64,000 bases of DNA from Antedon bifida (GCA_963402885.1 OY727093.1:14935501-14999500), one strand, 5' to 3'. Numbered from the stretch's first letter, positions 35,701 to 47,370 are shown. The notes: generated by a model from the sequence alone, not told the origin. Numbers and translations: made by a program.

Positions 35701-38700
35701 GTGTAAGACCATGTTACATTGTCAGTTTATGTGTTTTGACCTATAAAACTCTCAGAATGTAATTTCAGTATACAGATTTATAATTTATGAAGTACAGCAC
35801 TTGGCATTTAATTATATTAACTTTGTGATGCAACAGAATAGTACAGACGTAATTAAAATTTGTAAAAAACACCAAACCTTAATTATGTTATTACATTTAG
35901 TGATTGCTTCAAGTGAACATTATTTGAATTAAATCGTGGTATTATCAACTCTGTTGAAGTCAGTAAATGAGCATGTTTGTTAGTAATGAATGTTTCAGCC
36001 AAGGGAAGAAACAATATGAATGGTGACATAATGAAGGAGAATGTCCACAGAGGTTAATTTGTACAAAAAGTTAAAGTGAGATATGAATTGGTATTGGCTA
36101 TAAAGTAATGAATAATGCTTTAAAATATATTAGCAGTTTTGAGAAAAAATGTACTGCAATTTACAAAGCAAGTTTAGTATAATTTATGTATGTGTAGTTT
36201 ATACTGTATGAGTCCTGCGTTCAAATCCTGTCTGGATCTTTTCTCCTGTTTCTTCTGGGAAAAATTTTATAGCTATTCTTGGTAAGAAAAAGAATATATC
36301 TACAATGGAAATACAGTAACAGTACAGTACTATTCTCTGCAGCCATGATTAACATTAAGTAATAAGGGCGTGTGGCTCAGTGTGTTGGACGTTTTACTAC
36401 TGATCGTGAGATCGAGGTTCGAATCCAACTCTCTCCGCATTGCTTGTATCCTTAGGCAAGATACTTTACTTACATTTGCCTCTCTCTATCCAGGTGTATA
36501 AATGGATACCTGGTTAGATCAAGACACAACTTTGTGCTGATTACTATCTGCATTATGGGAGTTTGTTTCCATACGCGTTTGATCCAAAAAAATGACTGGG
36601 GTAATAATGTTCAGCGCTTTGAGGTTTCACAAAATTAGACGCTATATAAATCCAGGATATTATTATTATTAATAATAATTAGTTAAAGAGTAGAGTACAG
36701 AGAGTTGTGGCAATCTATGAGTGGTATGTGCAGACAATAAAAAAAACACATGATGAGCCTATTATCGTTCTTTGGCATGATCTGTGTGTTGTTTCAGTCC
36801 ATTGCGCCATTTCACTTAGTAAACAAACCTCTTAAGATTTTATGGTAATTTTAAATAAGTGGTAAAGGATATTATTAGGAAGGTTGTGGGAAATTAATGA
36901 TTTTGTTACCTCATGTTATAATTAGACTTAAACATAATTAATTAAAAATTTATCAGATTACCACTTTAAAACATTGGTTGTTGACACTAAAAGAGGAATG
37001 ATATGTTAGTTAATCAAAATTTGCTTTTAACATCAATTCCCCAAGGATTAATCAATTGTTTGTTATTCATGAATAAACCCAGGTATTAATGAATGTTACA
37101 GTAGTGTATTTTAGACTAAATTTCTTACAATCATTCTCACACTGCATATTCAATAATACATTTTTCATATCAGGTTAGACCATAATTCACTTCATAGTAA
37201 ATTACATGCAACTTTCCAATTTCAATATAGCTTGTGTGTGCATGAATAATATTGATGATACTAGGATAAGAAAGCTAAAACTAAATGAATATGATGAGTT
37301 AGGAAAGACATTTTTTAATCATTTAACAATTTAATATACTGTAATATAATATTACCCCTATTAAGATGACTCAACAAAGAGTCCCCTTAATAGAGGTGTT
37401 CTGTGGATAGAGGGTTTTTCCCGTAGTGATAAAAATGTATAATGTTGCTCATTCTTTTCACATTAAAAGTATTTCCTTAATAGATGTATTGCAAATGAGG
37501 GTTCTACTTGATTGTAACTTTGTATCACATTGTACTACAGTTTAAACATTCAGTACTCAATAATTAATTCTCGCTTTTTCCTGTGAAGATATTTGGCATC
37601 TGTAGTATGACGGTCTGATTTTTAAACTGTCGTTTCTTGTACCTATGTTAAGCCACTATGATTTTGAATTGAAACAAAATAAAAAATAACATGATACAGC
37701 GAATCTATTTAGTCTTTTATTTAATAGTATAATATTTATTTATTTTGTTTGATTTGTTTTTAGATGTCAGCCACGTTTATGGCGTATTGATATTGCACCT
37801 GAAGAATCTTTAGACTCAGCGTTGTACCAACTCAGTTTTACGCAACCCTTTGATGCTGCTCTATCAACAAGAGGTAATTATATCTCTGTTTATTGCAAAT
37901 TTGGAGTCTTCCATTTCCAGGGTTCAATTAATGTTCAGATGGTACACCAAGTTCATTCCTATTTTCATGTGATAATAGCATCTTAGTGTGTCTTGTGATA
38001 ATATTGCCTCCTATCTATAAGAATTGAGTTTTATTGTGATGGAAAATGAAAGTCACATTAACTACAGTGAAAATTCACATCAACTACAGTAAATAGAATT
38101 CAATTTATAATCCCTTTTGGCAGTACAATACTTGCTCTCACGCGCCATGTTTCATACTTGCCCACGTACCATGTGTAATACTTGCCCACGCAAATAAATA
38201 CTTGCTAGAATTAAATTTGGAAAATTTAGAATTCAAACATGGCATGCACAACATCAGTGTCTTGTTACAAATTGTATCTTGTTGCAAATTTGATATATAC
38301 ATTAGAAGAAAGTTTAGAATGTCTAGAAAATTATAAACTTTTAACTCTATTTTTAACTCTTGAATTTGCATTGACCCGTCAACTACAGAGAATGAGCTCT
38401 CTATTTTCTGGAAATGCTGTAAAATGCATTTCAGTTTATATCAACATTTTTAGCGGTTATTTTGAATAAAGATTTTAATAATACAGGTTAAGGACTAGGC
38501 CTTATCACTAGGATGCCAGCCTTCATTTAGAAACTTAGGGATCTAGGCTAGGGCTAGGCCTACCAATGCTATGCCACACATAGTCTGGCTTAAGCTTGTT
38601 TACTTGTGTACCACCGGCCCAGTGGAATAGCACCAACTCACTGGATTACAAGGTCATTACGTCATACAGTATGTTCATTGGCACGTCAACATGAATGTCC

Positions 38701-41700
38701 ACTTGTCAAAATGTTCATATCTGTGGATGAGTACCAGTTGACTACGACCCATGTGAAGGTTGTGCACGTTCACTCACAGTAGACCTATCTTAGTAACCTC
38801 TCAGATTAATACCTCTCTTCTGTTTATTAACAGATATTTATTGGATTAATTTTTTTTTTGGTTATCCGCACTTGGCGGATAACCCCTTGTTATTGTCACG
38901 ATCTTTTTTTTTTTCGATTTTCTTCTTTCTTTCCACGAATTTTGTTCGCAGCGTATCTCTAATTCTGGTCAACATAAGATTGTATAGCTCTGTCATAAGA
39001 TTGACCTGTAGCTGTAGATGTGCAAGAAACTTCATTTTATGATTTTAGAGTTGCGCAACGTGACTTACGCACGATTTTATGAATTTCAATGATTGATCAT
39101 AGAGTAAAAACTAAAAGTCACTTTGTATTGACACTTGGTAAAAATTTAAGTCATATCAAGGGCAAACTTTCTATGGATTAAAAATGGCATGTTTCACAGA
39201 AGGTTACGCGCGTTTAAAATTTCAAAACTTCTAATCAACTTTCTACGCGTTTCATGGTCATTTTATTTTGAGCATTTCAAAAATGCCCACGCACACACAT
39301 TTTTTTACGCGCATGTGCGCACGCAGCGCAAAAACATACTTTTTTCGAGTGATTTATGTTTTTCCAGTCTTTTCTAGTAATTTTACCAACTTTTAAACAA
39401 TTTCGACTTAAAATTACGTCTTACTAGCACGTGGAATTGGATAATTTGCGCACGTTTTTGATGAAAAAGTTTAAAAATTCGTCAAAATTATGCCTTTTTT
39501 TAAACAGTCATAGATTCTAAACTACGTGGTGAACATTTTTTAAATTAGATATTCTGGAAGTTGATGAGTTGTAGATATCGAATCATGCATCGATATGGCT
39601 AACCGGACATTGTGACGTCATCGTATGGCTACTCGAATATAAGGATTTTTGTCTCTTTCGTCATAGCTCATCACATTTAATAGAGCGCATCTCTACTTAT
39701 CCGTATTCCATTTCCCCCCATTTTTTTATATTGTCTAGGTCACTCAATTATCTTTCACATGATTTACCATTTTTTAAATTGTGATGACGTCATCATGTTC
39801 AAAATAACTTTGGTCACTTATTTTCACTTATTCTGCACTGAATGTAGTACGTATACAGTATAGTGTTATGCTGTGTATACTTAGACGTGACACAAAATAG
39901 AGAGCACACTAACATTTTTTCAATGGCATAATTGTTTTTCTGTGCGCAATATTCTAATGTATGACGTGCATGTGGCGTTTGCGCTGCAGATAACCTAACT
40001 CGTCCGCAGTGACGAGTTCAAATCTAGTTTTTTTAAAATGTTTTCTTGGTCATTGAACGTGTTCCTTTGATGTTTAATTATTGACATTTATACTCATTTC
40101 TTAGAAGAATATTTTCTGTACTGTCAGTCACTAAACTTGTCACATTTAGTCAAATGAAAAATGTCAATTTGTGTTATTGACTTTTGCCACAATTTGTCAT
40201 GTCATATTCTGTTTTAGTCATGTGTTTTCAGGCTCATGATGAGACCACAGGACTACATGGTATATGTCATGTACTCTCATTTATTTGATGGTATTGTATC
40301 CTTTTTCTTATGAACCAAACCTTGAGTTATTGTTGGCCCTTCAGTTCTTTAAATAAAGTTTTATTTATTCTGCATTCAAATTTTATTTCAGAACAGATAT
40401 AAATTTGATCAGCATTCTAGAATGATTTCAAGTTCTTCAGATAGTTGTTAGCTGCAAGTGATTACTGTTATATGATTTACTACTACTTATGAATAAACAA
40501 TATTACATTTACTAGACCATGATCATTGTTAATTAATATCTTGGCTTGCATCTCTTTACAATTTCCATAGAGATGCCAGTAAGCACAGTGAAGTAAAATA
40601 ATAAAACACCATAACTAATGGTTAATTCAATTAGAGTCAAGCTGACAATTTACGTTTAGTGATGTAAATATTTATAAATACTTGACTTGAGTAATAGGTA
40701 GTCTTACTGAACATACAAAAATGGTAAATTCTGTAATTTTACATCATGGACGAAGTGTACTAAATTTCTCTCCGTCGTACTTTGGACTTCCAGAATCCAT
40801 TAAGTCTGGTGTATTTGAACCTTAAATACACGATAGCTTCGATCGTCATAAGTAGATCTTCATAACTACTGTATCTTATATTACTCCGTATAACATTGTT
40901 AACAGCCAGAGGATGTTTTATCATGCAAATACATGCAACCATTGAAGATCTATGATCTAAATGGAATTAAGATCTTCTTCCTAATGTACATACTGTTATA
41001 AATACACTGTATTGATCATGAATTTATAATTAAACAGTGTAAATGGCACTTTTGATTTAATCCTGGTGAGCAAACAGATTTAAGCAAACATGGTATGGCA
41101 TATGCTTCTATAATTTGAGTGGCAAACGATTAAGAGACTATAACATCCCGAGTATCCTCTCTGTGATTGGTTACTCATTCTCAACACATAATTTTCTCCC
41201 ATAGTACTATCCTAATTAACATGTACTCATTTATTTTAATTAATACATTGGTTACAATATACAGTATGCCTGTTCAATAATCAGATTACACATAAAAATA
41301 CAATACAGTATTATATACGAAATTGTAGCAAAATTGAAAACTATGATAGCAAGGATTCGTTCAACAAAATTTCAAAGAAATGTATTTCCATTGGGATCTT
41401 CCAATTAATATATTTGCACTCAATATCTAAGTATCTAAATTCAATAGGGTTAAAAATTGTATCCAAAGAACATTATTAGTTAAAGATATATGGTCCCCCA
41501 AAAACATGAAAAATGAAGATTAATTAAATCAGTAGTTTTAATAAAGTTAATACTTCTGTAGAAAAAAAAAACATTAACAAAATAATGTTTTCTCTTATAA
41601 AGTTACAAAATAAATGGTTAAATTAAAAAAACCCATTGGCTGGCAGCCAATTTGACTATTTTTTGCTTTAGATTAAAGTTTTTTTCAGGTAAATAATTGT

Positions 41701-44700
41701 TTTACGATCCAATTTTTGGTCAAAGTGGATAACTATTATGTGACATTAAAATGTCATATTCAACAAACACAATTGTTTTTTTAGGGGGACAATACATCTT
41801 TAATTTAAAATGTGATATATTCATATAACTCATGGAACAAAAGAGTAAATATTAAGAGTATTAAAACTCAGGTCATATAGTAATGAAATTAAAATTGAAG
41901 AAGAAAAGCATTAATAATAAAAATGTCTTATTAATATCATGAGAATAAATTTCTCCTCAATTCCAGGTGAAAATTTATTGAATGTAATGTCATTTTGAAA
42001 AAACAGGTTGTTGTTGTTTCTAACTCGGTCTAACTGATGCTAAGATTGATTATTAGCTATTTTCGTCACATAAGTATTGACTTAGAAATTGAAGAGTTTC
42101 GCTTGCATTTGCAGGTGTAGCTATAAACTTTTCTAGTGAGCACATCTTCTCGACAGGTGTTGGGAACAATTAAAAAAGAACTAGTGTATTTGTTTAATAA
42201 ATAATTGCTGTAGATTTTATTTTTTAACCGCAATTCATAACCTCAGTCAGAGTAAACAGTAGTTTATTATAGGTGGAAAAATAAAAAAGATAAATAAAAC
42301 AGAAACGCTATAATACAGTTGGACATATTATGGATATAAATTAAATTCAGTGTGGTCATAATGAAATTTAATACTGAATTGATTAGGTAAATTCACATTA
42401 ACCATCTATCATGTTTGATCATGATCAAGTTATTATTGTGTGAACCTAAAATGATCAAATAACGTGACCAGCTTAATCAATTTAACATGATCAAGTGGAG
42501 TATGTTAAAGAAACCTTGTACAAAATGTGATAAATATTAATTCATAAAAAGAAACATAATTAGCCTTGTATGTATAATAAGATAAATATTAATTCATAAG
42601 ATTGAATCTACCAATCAGCATTTGATTTAGTATTTTCAACTGACTGAAACCATATTGGCCCTGCTTTCATGCAAAAAGACAATGAGAATGATAGATAGAA
42701 TGATAATATTCGTTCTTATATAGCGCTTATTGCACAATTCTTCTTCACATTATTACCCTGGTCATTTTTTTTTATCAAAAACGTATAGAAACAGTCCCAT
42801 AATGCATTGCAAAGTAGTATCTTGATCTAACCGGGTACCCATTTATACACCTGGGTGAAGAGAGGCAAACGTAAGTAAAGTGTCTTGCGTAAGGATACAA
42901 GCAATGCAACGAAAGTTTGATTCGAACTCACAATCTCAAGATCAGTCCAACACACTGCGCCACCTGCCCTCATAGAAAAATTAGATCAGGATCTGATTTT
43001 CATGTAAACAGTTTCTCTTTATCATACTAAACTTACCATGGTGATAGATAATTAAAGTCATGATAATAATTGGAACACACCTATTGATAAAGCAATAGCA
43101 GCAGTATTAAACTCTCAGTCTTATTGCCATTGCCAAAACGGCACTTATTACCGAGATCATATCATCTTTAATTAAACATTTTTCCTGCTGTTAGAATGCT
43201 ATAAATAAATGATAATAATAAACTCATATTGTGAAATGTAAACAACTTTAATTGATGGAAATTAAAATTACCGTTCAACAAACACTAGAATTCAACTAAT
43301 AATAAATTAATTTTCAAAGGCTAATCCCTGTATGCATTATCAATTATGTATAGTTTTTGTTTTCTTTTAAGCAAACATTCACTATTAAAAAATGATAAAG
43401 AACTGTACAGAAAGTATTTTTATATCTCTCTGACGTAGGTAGACAAACTTGTTTAATAAGATACTGTGACAAATTCCATTAAAAGTAGACAGAAGATTAT
43501 ATTAATATTCTTTTTCGACAACTGATATTTTTCTTGTTGCGTAAACAAGATTTTATGTTGCGATATTCTTTATTCGTAAACTGGCTGGTGTGAAGATTTT
43601 CAAAGTAATCACCAAGTAGGCTTCGTGTTGATAAATTATCTTTAATTTTATCATCACATTTTTTTGATAACATTTATACGAATAATGACATCATTTGTTT
43701 TATTAAGGGCACTGACATATTCAATATTCTATACATCTGTAACCACATTACAAATGGTGTAACAAAATATAATAAACACTTGGTGGTAGATTTTGTACTT
43801 TGTCAATTGGAATGATAAAAATACATTTGACTTTTTTGTATTCATCCTACAGTAATACATTTTTGGTATCACATTCTTTGAAAATTATAATGTGCTTGTT
43901 TTACGCTTTCTCCTTTTCCTTTCTTTTTCATTATGATATATCCTATATTGTATCTTCTTCTTCCCAACTTTTTGTTACTGTACTTCACTTCTGGTAGCCT
44001 AGGCGTAAAGTTTTAATTTATATAGGTTTCCTTCCACACATACAATGTTTTATTATTATCGAACGTGTTAATATCATTATTATGTTTATGTATTTTTAAT
44101 ATATGTGTGGAGAATATTATTGAATAAACAAATATCAATACATTTTGTGATTAAGTTAGGAGGAGACTAGAAGTCAGGTACTTTGTGTAACTGCAGTTGT
44201 AGTAATTCACTCCAGTCCAACTCTGATAACCTAGAAGAATTAAATACTAAAATACGGCTATAAAAACCTGTAGGAATTGCAATCAATGGCATCAGAAAAC
44301 AGTTTGTTACCCCACTTATTCTTCTGTTCAATGTCTAAATCCTTTCCTGGCCTCAACTTGGCCAGAATTACCATAATTTAATGGGATGTTTATTCATCAG
44401 TTTCGCAAATACATTGTCAATCTGTAATAATCTGTCTTTTGGATGATCATATGTATTAGAATTGATTTGTAACCAAGATTTGCTTCAAATTGAAAATTGT
44501 CAACACCATTTTATAATCGTATTTCAGTTTGCCTAGGAAAGAATAATCTGCATATTTTTTTGCTATATTCTTTCATTTAGTTACTTTGAGTACCGTATGT
44601 AAAAAATCAAATAACGGCACTGAAATTACTACTAAATTGCACTAATTAGATAGTTTTGCACTCTGGGAACACTTAGACAGAATATAACTAGTTTGTATAC

Positions 44701-45918
44701 TACCTAACCCTAGTAGAGATGAATCGCAGAGAAATCGTAACCATTAAATTAATTATTATAGTAGCACCTTTGTGACCCTATTCAGTGGACACCTATTAAG
44801 AGCTGGACACTTTTCCATAAAAGGAACAAGGGGAAATACACTAACTACTATACAGCCAACTAACTATGTTTTCACTTGTTGATAATATTGTAGTTATGAT
44901 AATACGCGCAAACAACAAGAAAATTAAGGCTAAATTATTATTAGATAATCTATGAACCAATTTAATAAAAAAACACCCACACTCTTAACACACTCTCCAA
45001 TATCATTACACCAACGCACAATTAAACCCCCACGCTATTATATAGAAAATCGAAATATATTAGTAACCTGATAGTATAAGATATTTCAGCCACTTTAAAA
45101 TAATACATAAATCTTTAAATAACACTCCTCCCATCAATTACTAGGTTGTAATGTAAATATTCCCAAGTTTCACTGTGTATATGTTGGGACTTTCCAGTTG
45201 AAGATCACATCAAAATGGGGGATCAGTTACTGTAGTTTAGTAGGTACAAACGACCAGTTAGTTCATTCTCCAATATTCTATGCATCCTATTTTTTTTTCT
45301 CAATTTGAATTAACAGTCTTGTTTTTCATTAGTAGGGTTTCCCTTGTATACAGGTTGGCTATAACATTAAAACATACAATGCCCTCATTCATTTCATGGG
45401 AAAGTGTCCCTTTAATAGAGGTGTCTCTTGAATAGGGGTGTCCCGAAGGTTCTGCTTCAGTTTAGAGTTCCCCCTAACAATTTTAAGGCCTTTTTCTTGT
45501 TTGTTTCATATTCTAAATCTGAAATGTGTCTACTATAATACCTATCAGACTATTAGTAGGCCCACTAAATAGCAATCCTTGCTCTACTCTTTTAAATTAA
45601 CTAAGACGGATTAAATCAATGTAGGGCCGGATACCAAGAGTCTATGCCCAGCCAACAACGAAGATTGACAACTTAACTTATATTAGCACAGGCTAAATTG
45701 CCAGTGTAATGCATTAGCAAATCTATCCCTCAAGCTAGCTCAGTCTGGAAATTGCGAAAGCATTCAAGCAACTAGAAACAGCTTTTAACTAAACCACCAA
45801 TTGATTTGTTTCCTTATTTGTTTTTGCAGATGAGACTAAGGTTGTTGAAAATGGTAATATTCAGACTTATTATTCTATTCACGTTCAAAGAAATCATACA
45901 AAGCCGCTATTAGGCTAA
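14723..45918 (+). CDS. ZWILCH: Kinetochore protein Zwilch (RZZ complex), 14 coding exons
   Basis: Subunit of the ROD-ZW10-Zwilch complex in the kinetochore corona, which recruits dynein and Mad1-Mad2 for the spindle checkpoint. Coding exons: 14723-14772, 18164-18305, 22352-22536, 24698-24870, 25136-25212, 25954-26112, 26811-26882, 28181-28324, 28778-28951, 29173-29329, 29730-29892, 35220-35315, 37764-37873, 45830-45918. All phases match; the sum is 596 codons plus stop, against 591 residues in human. Family landmarks: SLGKAR then TPLWVMCDG (exons 3-4), NGYAQYDVLG (6), NDLDFTERLW (9), IEMGLEKLRRDYIDYF (10), LKYYEKFPSD and QLPVEAGH (12), QPRLWRIDI (13), IQTYYSIHVQ near the C-terminus. The ATG is chosen because an in-frame TGA lies 15 bases upstream. 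Exon 8 uses a weak acceptor (TTTTAAAG) and is the least certain junction. Introns are loaded with transposons. Confidence 0.93.
14783..16318 (+). mobile_element. Helentron-like element RC-1 (old tandem partner of RC-2)
   Basis: In ZWILCH intron 1. It starts CTAGACATG then the palindrome AACTCGTCACTTTGACGAGT and a GTTATCCGC block. The body carries ATGATGACGTCA motifs. It runs directly into the start of RC-2 without its own 3' hairpin, so the pair is head to tail. No open frame longer than chance. Confidence 0.75.
16319..17907 (+). mobile_element. Helentron-like element RC-2 with 3' hairpin
   Basis: It starts CTAGATTTG plus the AACTCGTCA...TGACGAGTT palindrome and ends in a 29-nt perfect hairpin (GGTTATCCGCAACT, A, AGTTGCGGATAACC; 17879-17907). 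The same GGTTATCCGC occurs just inside the 5' end, giving subterminal inverted repeats. That layout, with no long TIR, fits non-autonomous Helentrons; class assignment is inference. Confidence 0.7.
17938..17969. other. Second terminal-type hairpin after RC-2
   Basis: A perfect 32-bp palindrome AGTTATCCGCTTGG/TATACCAAGCGGATAACT, preceded by CAATAACAAGG as at other copies. It is a second 3'-end hairpin of the same family 30 bases beyond the RC-2 terminus, probably the end of an older element into which the array inserted. Confidence 0.75.
18003..18043. repeat. Small dispersed hairpin, copy 1
   Basis: CAGGGAAGAGTGA, T, TCACTCTTCCCTG (18010-18036) is a perfect hairpin, with GTCAATA directly on both sides. 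Relatives are at about 53600 and 55059. Confidence 0.75.
18957..20563 (+). mobile_element. Helentron-like element RC-3, first unit of tandem pair
   Basis: In ZWILCH intron 2. The 1607-bp unit starts ACTAGACATGTAACTCGTCA and ends in the hairpin GGTTTTCCTGCAAC / GTTGCGGAAAACC (20533-20562). RC-4 begins at the very next base. Three TGACGTCA sites lie inside. No coding capacity seen. Confidence 0.85.
20564..22170 (+). mobile_element. Helentron-like element RC-4, second unit of tandem pair
   Basis: Almost identical to RC-3 across the full 1607 bp; I noticed about half a dozen single-base differences (for example TTACTGG versus TTACGGG near the 5' end). The ending hairpin is at 22140-22169. A further family-type hairpin, TTATCCGCTTGAGGCGGATAA, follows at about 22197-22218, as after RC-2. 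Confidence 0.85.
22760..24310 (-). mobile_element. Helentron-like element RC-5, inverted
   Basis: In ZWILCH intron 3. Read on the minus strand it runs from CTAGACATGTAACTCGTCA (24310 side) to a degraded hairpin AGTTATTTGC...GCGGATAACT (22764-22790). Internally it resembles RC-1 and RC-2. Confidence 0.8.
24335..24645 (-). mobile_element. tRNA-derived SINE, Ser/Leu-type head
   Basis: On the minus strand, AATGGCCGAGCGGTTAAAGC (about 24615-24640) is an A box of tRNA-Ser/Leu type. The body contains TTAAAGAACCCAGTTCATTA and ends near a TAATCC-rich stretch. It lies in ZWILCH intron 3, just upstream of exon 4. Boundaries are approximate. Confidence 0.6.
26196..26520 (-). pseudogene. 3' remnant of a non-LTR retrotransposon (LINE)
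   Basis: The minus strand encodes a reverse-transcriptase C-terminal tail: WMNLPYPERICTLCKKEEVE then FHFIFNCPLYNQER, the CxxC...H...C motif that closes many LINE ORF2 proteins. It is cut off upstream and lies in ZWILCH intron 6. Confidence 0.7.
27490..28104. mobile_element. Non-autonomous element with ACCTCCGCC ends
   Basis: It starts TTTACCTCCGCCAAAGAGGT, runs through a GTTTGTTTGTCTGTTTG tract and TTAGCAGGATTACTCAAAAA, and ends GGCGGAGGTATGCACTCTCG then TTTCTAGTTA. This repeat type is widespread in marine invertebrates. It fills most of ZWILCH intron 7 just before exon 8. Confidence 0.7.
29933..30290 (-). pseudogene. 3' end of a LINE with (TTGAA)n tail
   Basis: The minus strand encodes GRRFRCPACRTNRKRNSFLP then AIRLLNS and a stop, the usual C-terminus of a LINE reverse transcriptase. 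It is followed by a short 3' UTR and a pentanucleotide tail (TTGAA repeats, 29936-29975). It is 5'-truncated and lies in ZWILCH intron 11. Confidence 0.75.
30340..30480. mobile_element. MITE family P, copy 2
   Basis: AAAAAGTGTGATGTGCCCAA in the left arm, the complement of AGCGCTGTCTACACTATCAA at the right end, and an internal ATGACATCATCATGTCC. The left terminus is cut short. It lies next to the LINE tail in ZWILCH intron 11. Confidence 0.8.
30849..31225. repeat. Minisatellite, 37-bp unit, about nine copies
   Basis: Tandem units with TATCTAGTCTTATCATCCAT and AACAATAATTACTTG, spaced 37 bp in the core (starts at 30921, 30958, 30995 and on) and degenerating at both edges. In ZWILCH intron 11. 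Confidence 0.9.
31236..33225. other. ZWILCH intron 11, middle: nothing recognised
   Basis: AT-rich intronic DNA. I see no repeat with clear ends, no RNA gene and no coding frame. Confidence 0.5.
33226..33496 (+). mobile_element. tRNA-derived SINE, copy 1
   Basis: A-box-like GGCGTGTGGCGCAGTGTGTT, B-box GAGTTCGAATC, then a body with TATCCTTAGGCAAGACACTA, CTCTCTCCACCCAGGTGTAT and GGGTACCCAGTTAGGTCAAG, ending in (ATT)n. Same family at 36365 (+) and 42701 (-). Confidence 0.85.
34485..34612. mobile_element. Small MITE, AAGCTTGGTTCCCA ends
   Basis: A 128-bp element with inverted ends AAGCTTGGTTCCCA(T/C) and an extended match through the GCAACGCAAGG / CATTGCGTCC region. In ZWILCH intron 11. Confidence 0.8.
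34752..34914. mobile_element. MITE family P, copy 3
   Basis: Ends TAAGCTCTCTCTACACTATC and the complement of TAAAGCTCTGTCTAAACTAT. Inside it has AATGTGATGTGCCCATATAT and two direct ATATCACTACCATATTT units, a duplication shared with copy 2. Confidence 0.85.
35349..35543. mobile_element. MITE with AGTAAAGGCCAAC ends
   Basis: Inverted ends AGTAAAGGCCAACT(T/C)AGACAGCG with internal inverted TCGTCTGTGCTG-type blocks. It starts 34 bp after ZWILCH exon 12, near its splice donor. Confidence 0.8.
36365..36680 (+). mobile_element. tRNA-derived SINE, copy 2
   Basis: The fullest copy: GGGCGTGTGGCTCAGTGTGT, GAGGTTCGAATCC B box, GCATTGCTTGTATCCTTAGG, ACCTGGTTAGATCAAGACAC, GCGCTATATAAATCC and an (ATT)n tail. 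In ZWILCH intron 12. Confidence 0.88.
37348..37505. repeat. Relic of a dispersed repeat (AATAGAGGTGTxC motif)
   Basis: CCCCTATTAAGATGACTC and AGTCCCCTTAATAGAGGTGT occur here; similar lines occur at 44770-44840 and 45405-45465 (CCCTTTAATAGAGGTGTCTC). Element class unknown. Confidence 0.5.
38860..40028 (-). mobile_element. Helentron-like element RC-6, inverted, internally deleted
   Basis: In ZWILCH intron 13. Hairpin end GGTTATCCGCA/CTTGGCGGATAACC at 38860-38884; the other end is AACTCGTCCGCAGTGACGAG then TTCAAATCTAG. At about 1.17 kb it is shorter than its relatives. Confidence 0.8.
40029..41478. other. ZWILCH intron 13, part 1: nothing recognised
   Basis: AT-rich intronic DNA without a repeat, RNA or coding frame I can support. 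Confidence 0.5.
41484..41799. mobile_element. TTAA-flanked MITE, AGATGTATTGTCCC family, copy 2
   Basis: Ends AGATATATGGTCCCCC and the complement of AGATGTATTGTCCCCC, with TTAA at 41480-41483 and 41800-41803. The body matches copies at 10505, 55110 and 57320. Confidence 0.85.
42701..42972 (-). mobile_element. tRNA-derived SINE, copy 3
   Basis: The minus-strand head GGGCAGGTGGCGCAGTGTGT and body CTTTACTTACGTTTGCCTCT and CACCCAGGTGTATAAATGGG, ending in TATAAGAACG and an AT-rich tail. Same family as 33226 and 36365. Confidence 0.85.
42973..45829. other. ZWILCH intron 13, last part: little recognised
   Basis: AT-rich intron. It holds two relics of the AATAGAGGTGTxC repeat (about 44770-44840 and 45405-45465) and a small inverted pair TTCCACACATA / TATGTGTGGAGAA (44032-44115). 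No gene. Confidence 0.5.
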
Positions 45919-47122
45919 ATTGTTGATCGGAGCCATGAAACCTAGCCATATGACGATAGCAATGGACTTGTGAAGGTACTGAAACATTGACAACAGACGT
46001 TTTCATTATTCTACACAGATTATATTTATGTATAATCTATTTACAAGGTTAACTCTTTCTGCACAATATGCATCCTGTTGCACTTTCTCTAAACGTCATT
46101 TAAATGTTTAGACTGGTGGTATATTATGATTAGTCAGCTGTTTGCGTCAGTGTACCACCGTAGATATAAACTTTAAACGATGTAGTTTGCACCCTCTTAA
46201 AACATAGGCAGCAAGAAACTTATACACATATGTAATGACAATGCAAGGTGTGAAAACAGACCTTAAATGCTTTACATATACCATGTATAGCGACCCCAAC
46301 TTGTGAAATTGCTCTGGTGTAAACCAGCTCTTACACACGTCAACCATAAAAAAAATACTTATATATCATTCAAAGCCTGGCAGCGTCAACATGTGACACA
46401 TGTTTTGTGTACGTACGGTATCAACGTAAATACGTAGGCTAACACATGACAGTGCATGCATGCGTCAACAATTAAAATGCCGCTAATGAAGCTTACAGTT
46501 TAAACGTGCTTTCTTAAGGCCAACATTCAAATATGTTTTGAACCTGAAGATGTTGATAGATTATCTACTAAAATTCATAGATATTAGATCGAATTACCTA
46601 ATGCCGGAAACATTATGTTAATTTCTGTAGGCGAGCTTTCTTTGAACTTGATTACCAGGTAAATCTCATTATTATTGTCAGCTGCTACAACAATGAACCT
46701 AAGTCCCATTCATACTGGACGTGCGCACATAAAATGATTTCTAACATCTAATGGGTTATGTTATTTTTTTTAGACATCTTTCCATCTCCTTGGTGGAAAG
46801 GTTTAATCTCTCAATCTCATTGGTCCATTTAACAATATTCATCCACCATATATCTATAGCTTTAAAAATACAAATGCTAGTATTGTCAATTTATCAATGT
46901 CTTTATTTAATTAATGTTGTTATTATTCCTAATGATGCGTCTTGCTAATTTTTAGAAGGCGTTTTAAAAGGGGCCCAAATCCACACAGTTATTCATACAT
47001 TTGTTTTTTGCTGTAATTTGTTATGTTTTCTGTGGCTGCATTGTATGATGTTAAATGTTGAATTTAAATAAATATATCTTGAATACATGATAAATATAAA
47101 AAACAATAAGCATGTCTTTTGT
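45919..47122. other. ZWILCH 3' UTR and intergenic DNA
   Basis: Sequence after the ZWILCH stop. A canonical AATAAA on the plus strand at 47067-47072 may be the polyadenylation signal, which would give a 3' UTR of about 1.15 kb. I saw no closer canonical hexamer. No coding frame with support. Confidence 0.4.
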
Positions 47123-47370
47123 ACCCTTACCCAGGTTTGTACACCTACCCCTTGTGTACCCTGACCCCCTTTGTACACTTACCCCCTTTGTACCCTGACC
47201 CCCTTTATACACTTACCCCCTTTGTACCCTGACCCCCTGTATACCCTGACCCTCTTTGTACACTTACCCCCTTTGTACCCTGACCCCCTTTATACACTTA
47301 CCCCCTTTATACACTTACCCCCTTTGTACCCTGACCCCCTGTATACCCTGACCCCCTTTGTACACTTACG
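47123..47370. repeat. Minisatellite, 17-bp units
   Basis: Alternating 17-bp units CCCTTTGTACACTTACC and CCCTTTGTACCCTGACC, about 14 copies. The open frame across it is a product of the repeat (unit length not divisible by three, cycling through frames without stops). Confidence 0.9.
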
